A DNA stretch of 33,265 nucleotides from an uncultured Collinsella sp. (GTDB taxonomy: Bacteria > Actinomycetota > Coriobacteriia > Coriobacteriales > Coriobacteriaceae). The notes beneath the pieces are model-generated. The model was not told the DNA's origin. It made no database searches and saw only the letters and a program-made list of their open reading frames with translations. Each line of letters starts with the position of its first letter. Positions within the stretch are counted from its first letter, which is position 1. Shown piece after piece: positions 1 through 6,046 of this stretch. The translations under genes and the position numbers were made by a program. The stretch lies in NCBI GenBank assembly GCA_900540845.1, contig UQHS01000020.1, positions 1 through 33,265 on the forward strand. The letters run 5' to 3'.

Positions 1-322
1 CACGATAGAGCTACAAGGGGAGGGGCTCCCAATGTTCAACTCATATCGTCTGTTGGGCATGCTCAGCTACCATATTTGACTAACTTGTAACCGTTCTGCG
101 CTCGCGAGTTGGCGAAAACGGTCGAAAGCCGTGGGGACGAGCGTGGGTCAATCGATGGCGGCTCCCAAATTCGCTGGGTTTGTCGTGGGGCAGGTACGGT
201 GAGACGTGTTTTCTGGACTCGCTTCGTGTCCTGATTGCAATATGGAGCCTGTTTTCTCTGATTGCTTCATGTTTCCGGTTACAAGTTAGTCGTTTTTGGT
301 AGATGGAACTCGCTTCTGTCGC
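1..322. other. Non-coding stretch downstream of the first DUF559-like gene
   Basis: No convincing gene is seen here. The only clear structure is a perfect 16-bp inverted repeat, listed separately, whose arms lie about 180 bp apart. A short open frame that starts at 262 is the complement of the neighbouring gene and has no ribosome binding site. Confidence 0.6.
78..291. repeat. Perfect 16-bp inverted repeat with a 182-bp spacer
   Basis: The arm at 78-93 (gactaacttgtaaccg) is the exact reverse complement of the arm at 276-291 (cggttacaagttagtc). Matching stops at both ends of the arms. The enclosed sequence has no gene. The arms could be ends of a small non-autonomous mobile element or paired protein-binding sites; no target-site duplication was recognised. 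Confidence 0.7.
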
Positions 323-1378
323 TTATGAAGCCCCGTGGTCGTCAAGACCGAGCGCACGACGGAGTTCTTTCAGCAGCAATGGGAGTCGCTTGTCGTATTG
401 CTTCGCCCGCGGTCGATAGGTCAGCCCGTTTCTGCGATAGATGATGCGCGCGACCGACTCGAGGTCACCTGAGTCGTTGAGCTGCAGGTCGTTAAGCCTG
501 TAGACGTCGATGCCTATGCACATCAGGCCGAGAGTCCTTGCTTCGTCGCGCCGTCGCACCGATGATTCATCGTGGTACGACCCGTTGTATTCCAGAATTG
601 AGTTGAAGCTTGGAAGGTAGGCGTCGGCGACAACGTAGGGCAGACCCGACAGTTTCTCTGCATTCCCCTGCATGGCAATCTTGAAGTTTGGTTTTATCGG
701 ACCGCAGTTCAGGCCGCCCAACATGTGGGGGAGCGAGAACATGGCATAGACGATTGCCTCCATGGGTGAGCGGCTTGAGCCCGTTGCATACATGATCGCT
801 GTTTGCGCCGCTTTGCGGCCTGCAGTTCTTGCCGATTGTGAATGGTATTCCGTGAGGTCGTCGATGGTTGTCGCGGGTTCGCTTTCGTAATACCCGCATT
901 GCTTGTCGATGAAATCGATGTCGGGGTCCTCCTTGTTGTCCTCGCTGTTGCGCTCGGGAAGCGACCAGTTGCCGGTTAGCTCTTCGATGAGCGCCAGCAT
1001 CTCGGAGAGCGTATGCTCGCGCGCGAGGTCGAGAACGAGGGCGACGGGGGACAAAATGTATATATTGGCCCGTATGCGCATGATGGCGTCGTGCCCGAGA
1101 TGCGTGATGTGCCGTACGGAAACACGGGCGCATCTGTTTCGCTTGGCACCGGGGGAAACTGCGATTTCCAGGACCTCGTCGTCCTGCAAAATGCCGAGCC
1201 GCCCCAGCTCTTCGAAATCGATGAACGACGCCAGGCAGGTTGCTTGGCGAAAGACGCGCTCCTGCTCATCGGCATCCACGGCGTCCCATGTCAGGCATCC
1301 GTGGACCCGCCGCTCCCAGCGAGTGGCGCGAAGGGCCGTCTGCCCCCTGATGACTATCGGGTGAGCTCCATGAGTCAT
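323..1378 (-). CDS. DUF559/Vsr-like family protein with AbiEi-like N-terminal half (copy 1)
   Basis: The 351-residue protein is predicted from an ATG at 1378 that has an AAGGAGGG ribosome binding site just upstream; a longer open frame to 1432 has no such signal. The middle carries a segment like those of actinobacterial AbiEi/DUF559 proteins (YILSPVALVLDLAR, residues 107-120), then a hinge (SPMEA at 204, LGG at 220). The C-terminal part looks like a PD-(D/E)XK fold: Asp252, Glu263 in LEYNG, His269 and Asp278. This arrangement is shared with the proteins at 17349-18368 and 26504-27580. In known families the C-terminal domain is a Vsr-like nuclease fold and the N-terminal half resembles an antitoxin DNA-binding module. 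No partner toxin gene is adjacent. The function is unknown and nuclease activity is an inference. Confidence 0.8.
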   Translation of the reverse strand: MTHGAHPIVIRGQTALRATRWERRVHGCLTWDAVDADEQERVFRQATCLASFIDFEELGRLGILQDDEVLEIAVSPGAKRNRCARVSVRHITHLGHDAIMRIRANIYILSPVALVLDLAREHTLSEMLALIEELTGNWSLPERNSEDNKEDPDIDFIDKQCGYYESEPATTIDDLTEYHSQSARTAGRKAAQTAIMYATGSSRSPMEAIVYAMFSLPHMLGGLNCGPIKPNFKIAMQGNAEKLSGLPYVVADAYLPSFNSILEYNGSYHDESSVRRRDEARTLGLMCIGIDVYRLNDLQLNDSGDLESVARIIYRRNGLTYRPRAKQYDKRLPLLLKELRRALGLDDHGAS

Positions 1379-1598
1379 GTCACCCTCCTTTCTGAGCAGG
1401 TTCGAATGCCCAGGACGAGATAAGGGAGACATACATGGAACGTATGAATGAGCATACCTCGAAAGGGAAGAGGGCTGCGAGATGCGAGCGATTGCGACAA
1501 ACGGGAGCGGTAGGGTCCGGTCGGTGAGTGGCGTATGTGCAGCAGTCGTGCGGGTTTTTCACGCTTCCGCAGGCGCCAACGCGCAGGTGCGCGCTTTT

Positions 1599-1607
1599 TG
1601 CTATTAT
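1599..1607 (+). promoter_or_regulatory. Probable extended -10 promoter of tRNA-Leu
   Basis: TATTAT at 1602-1607 is preceded by TG with one intervening base, giving an extended -10 element about 20 bp before the tRNA. No good -35 hexamer is visible at the expected distance. Confidence 0.5.
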
Positions 1608-1627
1608 GTTCGCCTGTGTGACCAGCT

Positions 1628-1711
<84 letters not shown>

Positions 1712-1782
1712 GGTACAACAACAAGGTTATCAAGGGGCCCCGGCGCCCGTACCAATGCCGGGCGTGTACCAGAGGAGGAACG

Positions 1783-3078
1783 TTGAACATCACTTCTGAC
1801 GTGAAGGACGCCAAGCTCACCGCGACGGTCACCATCGCCGCCGCCGACGTCGACGCTGCCATCAAGAAGGCCTACAAGGAGGCTGCCAAGAAGTATCGCT
1901 TCCCCGGCTTCCGTGCCGGCAAGGCCCCCCGTCCCGTGATCGACTCCGCTCTGGGCAAGGACGCCATGCTCGCTCAGGCCACCAACGAGCTCATCGGCGC
2001 TAACGAGGGCGCCGTCCTCAACGAGCTCGACATCGTCCCCGTCAAGGAGGGCGATTACCAGGAGATCGACCTGTGCGCCGACGGTACCGACTACACCTAC
2101 ACCGTTGAATTCACGCTTCGTCCCGCTCCCGAGCTGTCTTCCTACGACGCCGTCGAGATCGAGATGCCCCCGGCGGAGGTCACCGAGGCCGAGATTGACC
2201 AGCAGGTCGAGATGCTGATGGGCTATCACGCCACCTTCGAGGACGTCGAGCGTGCCATCGAGGGCTCCGACTACGTCACCGTCGACATCAAGAACGTTGC
2301 CGGCGCCGAGGCTCTCGCTGGTGAGGGCCGCATGATCGCCATGGGTTCGGGCAACCTTCCCAAGGAGTTCGACGAGGGCCTGCTCGGCATGAACGTCGAC
2401 GAGACCAAGACCATCTCCTGGACCCCCGAGGTCGAGGGTGCCGAGGAGGCTTCCGTCGAGGTCACCGTCAAGGGCATCAAGGAGCGCAAGCTCCCCGAGC
2501 TCACCGACGAGTTCGCAAAGACCAACTTCGGCTTCGACGGCATCGACGCCATGCGTGACGCCGTGAAGCTCGAGATCGAGTCCGAGAAGGGCTCCCAGCT
2601 TCCCCAGCTCAAGGAGAACCGCGCCGTCGCCGCGCTCGCCGAGCGTCTCCAGCTCGATGAGATGGACGAGGACTACGAGCAGTCCGTCTTCCAGGAGCTT
2701 GGCCAGAACTTCCTCCAGAGCCTGTCCGCCCGCGGCATGAGCCTCGACGGCTGGCTGCAGGCCAACCGCATCAGCTCCGAGGATTTCATCGCCGACCTGC
2801 ACCGTCAGGCCAACGACGTCGCCCGTGAGTCCCTCGCCCTCGACGCACTCGCTCGCGAGCTCAAGGTCGAGGCCACCGACGAGGACGTCGACGGCGAGTT
2901 CGACCGCGCCGGCGTCGAGAACATCGAGGCCTCCAAGGCCCAGTTCCTCGCCGAGGGTCGCATGCCTGCCATCCGCGACTCCATCCGTCGCTCCAAGGCT
3001 GTCGACTGGCTGGTCGAGAATGCCAAGGTCACCGAGGTCGACGAGGCCGCTCGCGCCGCCGAGGTCAAGGCTGAGTAG
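1783..3078 (+). CDS. tig: Trigger factor, ribosome-associated chaperone and prolyl isomerase
   Basis: The 431-residue protein matches the usual trigger factor length. It starts at a TTG codon at 1783, chosen because the GAGGAGG ribosome binding site at 1772-1778 lies just before it and the N-terminus (MNITSDVKDAKL) matches the family; the longer frame reading back to 1528 would run through the tRNA. The N-terminal ribosome-docking signature FPGFRAGKAPRP lies near residue 45. A central FKBP-type isomerase domain follows (around residues 155-240, with GSDYVTVD and GLLGM), then the long helical substrate-binding arms. It binds at the ribosome exit tunnel and folds nascent chains. It stands directly upstream of clpP-clpX, a common bacterial order linking folding with proteolysis. 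Confidence 0.96.
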   Translation: MNITSDVKDAKLTATVTIAAADVDAAIKKAYKEAAKKYRFPGFRAGKAPRPVIDSALGKDAMLAQATNELIGANEGAVLNELDIVPVKEGDYQEIDLCADGTDYTYTVEFTLRPAPELSSYDAVEIEMPPAEVTEAEIDQQVEMLMGYHATFEDVERAIEGSDYVTVDIKNVAGAEALAGEGRMIAMGSGNLPKEFDEGLLGMNVDETKTISWTPEVEGAEEASVEVTVKGIKERKLPELTDEFAKTNFGFDGIDAMRDAVKLEIESEKGSQLPQLKENRAVAALAERLQLDEMDEDYEQSVFQELGQNFLQSLSARGMSLDGWLQANRISSEDFIADLHRQANDVARESLALDALARELKVEATDEDVDGEFDRAGVENIEASKAQFLAEGRMPAIRDSIRRSKAVDWLVENAKVTEVDEAARAAEVKAE

Positions 3079-3155
3079 ATGGCCTCTACGCGTTTGCCGC
3101 AGCCGACGTATGTCTGCGAAAACGTGTATCATAAACGCCTGAACGGCTGATGTTT

Positions 3156-3197
3156 GTACGGTGTCCCATCGCGCTAGGTCGAGATAGGGCACCGTAC
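3156..3197 (+). terminator. Large dyad between tig and clpP
   Basis: GTACGGTGTCCC at 3156-3167 pairs with GGGCACCGTAC at 3187-3197 with one bulged base, leaving a loop of 19 bases. The tail is GTGTTTA, so the poly-U tract expected of an intrinsic terminator is weak. It could end tig transcripts, be a clpP leader structure, or be a regulator-binding dyad. Confidence 0.4.
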
Positions 3198-3285
3198 GTG
3201 TTTATCGAGTGGCATTTCGCTCTTTGGCCAGTCAATTTTTGCTTATGTGCCGGCTTCCCGGCGCCTTCCCAACGAAAGGGGCCAT

Positions 3286-3906
3286 ATGATTCACCGCATC
3301 GATTCCGCGCTCGTGCCCTATGTCATCGAGCAGACTCCGCGTGGTGAGCGCAGCTACGACATTTATTCCCGACTGCTCAACGACCGCATCGTGTTTTTGG
3401 GTGAGGAGGTCAACTCCGTGACCGCCAACCTGGTGATCGCGCAGCTACTCCATCTCGAGAGCCAGGATGCCGAGAAGGACATTTCGCTTTACATCAACTC
3501 TCCCGGTGGCGAGGTGTACTCCGGTCTCGCCATCCTCGATACCATGAACTACATCAAGCCCGATGTTTCCACCATCTGCGTGGGCATGGCCGCGTCCATG
3601 GCAGCCGTGCTGCTCGCAGCGGGCGCCAAGGGCAAGCGTTTCTGCCTGCCGCACTCCAAGATCATGATCCATCAGCCCAGCGGCGGCGCCCAGGGCCAGC
3701 AGACCGAGATCGAGATCGCCGCGCGCGAGATCCGCGAGACGCGCACCACGCTCAACCACATCCTGGCCGATTGCACCGGCAAGCCGTTCGAGCAGGTCGA
3801 GCAGGACACCGAGCGCGACCACTACCTGCGCGCCGACCAGGCGCTCGAGTACGGCCTGATCGACCGCATCGTAACCTCCCGCAACGACTCTGGGAGCGAG
3901 CGCTAA
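3286..3906 (+). CDS. clpP: ATP-dependent Clp protease proteolytic subunit
   Basis: The 206-residue serine protease forms the tetradecameric barrel that degrades proteins fed in by Clp ATPases. The start at 3286 follows GAAAGGGG and gives the standard family length; an ATG 39 bases upstream lacks a signal. The catalytic triad is visible as Ser104 in GMAASMAAV, His129 in IMIHQPSGG and Asp178 in ERDHY, with the same spacings as in E. coli ClpP (25 and 49 residues). The oligomerisation and substrate-binding segment NSPGGEVYSG is at 71-80. Its stop codon overlaps the clpX start (TAATG), so the two are almost certainly translated together from one transcript and form the ClpXP protease. Confidence 0.97.
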   Translation: MIHRIDSALVPYVIEQTPRGERSYDIYSRLLNDRIVFLGEEVNSVTANLVIAQLLHLESQDAEKDISLYINSPGGEVYSGLAILDTMNYIKPDVSTICVGMAASMAAVLLAAGAKGKRFCLPHSKIMIHQPSGGAQGQQTEIEIAAREIRETRTTLNHILADCTGKPFEQVEQDTERDHYLRADQALEYGLIDRIVTSRNDSGSER

Positions 3907-5312
3907 TGGCGGGCTCCGATTTCGACCGCACGCCGGGGCATGACGGCGAGGCTCCGGTTCGCTGCTCATTTTGTGGCAAGACGCAAGATCAGGTTCGCAA
4001 GCTCGTGCGCGGCCACGACGGCATGTTCATCTGCGATGAATGTGTCGAGGCGTGCAACGAGATCCTGGAGCAGTCGTTTGCCCAGGACGAGATGATGCGC
4101 GCGTTTGGTGCCGCCTATGCCTCGCAGGAGGGGGAGGCCGAGCTTGAGGCCGAGGCCCCTGCGCCCACCATGCGCGAGACGGCTTCGAAGCTCATTACGC
4201 GCGTGCCCACGCCGCACGAGATCTACGACGCCCTGTCCCAGTACGTGATGGGTCAGGAGGACGCCAAGCGCGCGATGTCCGTCGCGGTTTACAACCACTA
4301 TCGTCGCGTCCTCGAGGGTGACGGGCCCGACGCCCAGCGCGGCGCCCATGCTGCCGAGGTGTTTGACGAGGATGTCGAGCTCGCAAAGAGCAATATCTTG
4401 CTGCTCGGTCCCACGGGCACGGGCAAGACGCTGCTGGCGCAAACGCTGGCCCGCATTCTTGAGGTCCCGTTTGCCATCGCCGATGCAACCGCCCTCACTG
4501 AGGCCGGCTACGTGGGCGAGGACGTCGAGAACATCCTGCTCAAGCTCATCACCGCCGCCGACGGCGACATCGACCGCGCCCAGATCGGCATCATCTACGT
4601 CGACGAAATCGACAAGATCGCACGCAAGGCCGAGAACCTCTCCATCACGCGCGATGTCTCCGGCGAGGGCGTGCAGCAGGCGCTCCTCAAGATCCTTGAG
4701 GGCACGGTGGCGAGCGTTCCGCCTACGGGCGGCCGTAAGCATCCTCAGCAGGAGCTCTTGCAGATTGACACTACGAACATCCTGTTCATTTGCGGTGGCG
4801 CGTTTGTTGGCCTCGACAAGATCATCTCCGACCGCGTGGGCAATCAGGGCATCGGCTTCAACTCCGAGATCGCCGGCCCGACGTCCAAGGATGAGAACGT
4901 CTTGCTTAAGCAGGTTCTGCCTGAGGACCTCAACAACTTCGGCATGATCCCCGAGTTCATTGGCCGTACGCCGGTCATCACGCAGACGCAGGCCCTGTCC
5001 GAGGACGACCTCGTTGGCATTTTGACCGAGCCCAAAAACGCCGTCGTCAAGCAGTACCGCCGCATGTTCGCTCTGGAAGATGTCGAGTTGGTCTTTGAGC
5101 CGGAGGCCTTGCACGAGATCGCCAAGAAGGCGCTCGCTCGCAAGACGGGCGCTCGCGGTCTTCGCAGCATCTGCGAGGAGCTGCTCCAGCAGACGATGTT
5201 CGACCTGCCGAGCGAGTCGGGCGTGTGCCAAGTTGTCGTGACCGCGGCCGCGGCGCGCGGCGAGGAGCAGCCCCGTCGCATCTACGCTGGGTCTGATATC
5301 GACTTGGATTAA
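3906..5312 (+). CDS. clpX: ATP-dependent Clp protease ATP-binding subunit ClpX
   Basis: The 468-residue AAA+ unfoldase recognises tagged substrates and threads them into ClpP. The start at 3906 overlaps the clpP stop by one base. The N-terminal zinc-binding domain has Cys20, Cys23, Cys43 and Cys46. Walker A is GPTGTGKT at 168-175 and Walker B is IIYVDEID. The pore loop GYVGED, the RKH-type loop (GGRKHPQQE), the ClpP-docking IGF loop (GIGFNSE) and the sensor-2 arginine region (KTGARGLRSI) are all present, so it should be a fully active ClpP partner. The sequence is somewhat longer than E. coli ClpX because of acidic, alanine-rich linkers around residues 75-90 and 138-155. The gene is closed by a terminator at 5340. 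Confidence 0.97.
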   Translation: MAGSDFDRTPGHDGEAPVRCSFCGKTQDQVRKLVRGHDGMFICDECVEACNEILEQSFAQDEMMRAFGAAYASQEGEAELEAEAPAPTMRETASKLITRVPTPHEIYDALSQYVMGQEDAKRAMSVAVYNHYRRVLEGDGPDAQRGAHAAEVFDEDVELAKSNILLLGPTGTGKTLLAQTLARILEVPFAIADATALTEAGYVGEDVENILLKLITAADGDIDRAQIGIIYVDEIDKIARKAENLSITRDVSGEGVQQALLKILEGTVASVPPTGGRKHPQQELLQIDTTNILFICGGAFVGLDKIISDRVGNQGIGFNSEIAGPTSKDENVLLKQVLPEDLNNFGMIPEFIGRTPVITQTQALSEDDLVGILTEPKNAVVKQYRRMFALEDVELVFEPEALHEIAKKALARKTGARGLRSICEELLQQTMFDLPSESGVCQVVVTAAAARGEEQPRRIYAGSDIDLD

Positions 5313-5497
5313 CCGTCGGATACATACTGATATGTGCGTCGCCGCGCCTGGGGTATACCCTTGGGCGCGGCGTTTACCGTTCTGCGTCGTTTCTGGCTGC
5401 CTGGACGTGCAGAGTCGACGATATCGATGAGGATATTGGTGTCAAACAGGATGCGCTTGGTGTTGAAGTTTCTCCGGCGAGTTTGAGTGCTAGGCAT
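5309..5497 (-). pseudogene. Truncated PIN-domain toxin remnant
   Basis: The frame starts with an ATG at 5497 that overlaps the end of the antitoxin-like frame (…TATGCCTAG), the usual coupling of a toxin-antitoxin pair. Residues 16-34 read ILFDTNILIDIVDSARPGS, which is the first strand and first acidic residue (FDTN) of a PIN nuclease. After about residue 35 the frame becomes arginine-rich sequence that is simply the complement of the clpX terminator region, so about three quarters of a PIN domain is missing. The breakpoint lies near 5395. The product could not have the remaining PIN active-site acids and is taken to be inactive. Confidence 0.65.
5340..5375 (+). terminator. Intrinsic terminator of clpX
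   Basis: CGCCGCGCC at 5340-5348 pairs with GGCGCGGCG at 5364-5372, with further pairing inside the loop (GGG-TATA-CCC), and is followed by TTTACC. It is 28 bp beyond the clpX stop codon. Confidence 0.75.
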
Positions 5498-5793
5498 ATT
5501 TGTTTTCCAAATGGTCCGTGATGAGCTGCATCATCTGCTCGTCATCAATGTTCGAAATCCATTCGGTGTTTGGAAGCGGTTCAAGGGAGTCGCAAAACTC
5601 AAAAAACTGTGTGAGGGAATCCGCCTCTTGGGTTTCGGCCTGCGTCAAAAACCTGGGCTTGTTTGTTTTTGGCAATGCAATTCCATAGCATCCCGATTAC
5701 GTCGCTCACCGTTAGCCCAGCTGCATGCATGTAGCTGTTTGCGCGTTGATTGATGGCGGAATCAACGCGTCCCGATACGATTGAGGTGGTCAT
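5490..5793 (-). pseudogene. Frameshifted RelB/DinJ-like antitoxin
   Basis: Two adjacent frames on the minus strand together give one antitoxin of about 100 residues. The 5' frame starts at 5793 with an N-terminus typical of the ribbon-helix-helix RelB/DinJ group (SIVSGRVDSAINQRANSY, then AAGLTVSDVIGMLWN) and then runs into non-family sequence. The remaining acidic C-terminal part, ending DDEQMMQLITDHLENKYA, is in the next frame and ends at 5490. Removing one base from the A5 run (T5 at 5666-5670 on the plus strand) joins the two. An AAGGAGG ribosome binding site lies upstream of 5793. Together with the truncated PIN gene this is a dead or phase-variable toxin-antitoxin module. A sequencing error in the homopolymer cannot be excluded. 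Confidence 0.65.
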
Positions 5794-5817
5794 GTACCCT
5801 CGTCGCCTCCTTAATCC

Positions 5818-5842
5818 GTATACGCGCATACACCATGTATAC
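5818..5842. promoter_or_regulatory. Candidate operator of the decayed toxin-antitoxin pair
   Basis: Two GTATAC palindromes at 5818-5823 and 5837-5842 are 19 bp apart, with an ATACA-cca-TGTAT dyad (5828-5840) between and overlapping them. The site is 25-50 bp upstream of the antitoxin start, where ribbon-helix-helix antitoxins usually bind to repress their own operon. Confidence 0.4.
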
Positions 5843-5915
5843 CTAGAGCGGGGAACGATAGATCGCCCTCGGGCAGCTTTTTCGCGCGACGTTCGCTGCC
5901 CGCTGCTGCGAATGT

Positions 5916-5983
5916 GCAATTTTGCACCCGTCCCCACATTGCACATTGGCACAAATGAGCAATCCTGCACCCGTCCCCAAATT
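5916..5983. repeat. Pair of 25-bp direct repeats upstream of valS
   Basis: Copies at 5916-5940 and 5959-5983 match at 22 of 25 positions and share the core tgcacccgtcccca. The period is 43 bp. Both are followed within a few bases by a ttgcaca-type word. They lie between the antitoxin remnant and valS, within 60-130 bp of the valS start. Words of this type, rich in CCCGTCCCCA, are recalled as frequent intergenic repeats in Coriobacteriia; that recollection was not checked. Confidence 0.7.
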
Positions 5984-6046
5984 CCACGTTGCACATGCTA
6001 TGCTGTTGGGCAATTACGCAAACTTCGACTCTTCGGGAGTATTCGT

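Noticed and set aside
5900..6046. T-box riboswitch upstream of valS (also considered for thrS and leuS)
   Set aside because: No AGGGTGGNACCGCG-type T-box sequence or antiterminator was found before any of the three synthetase genes.
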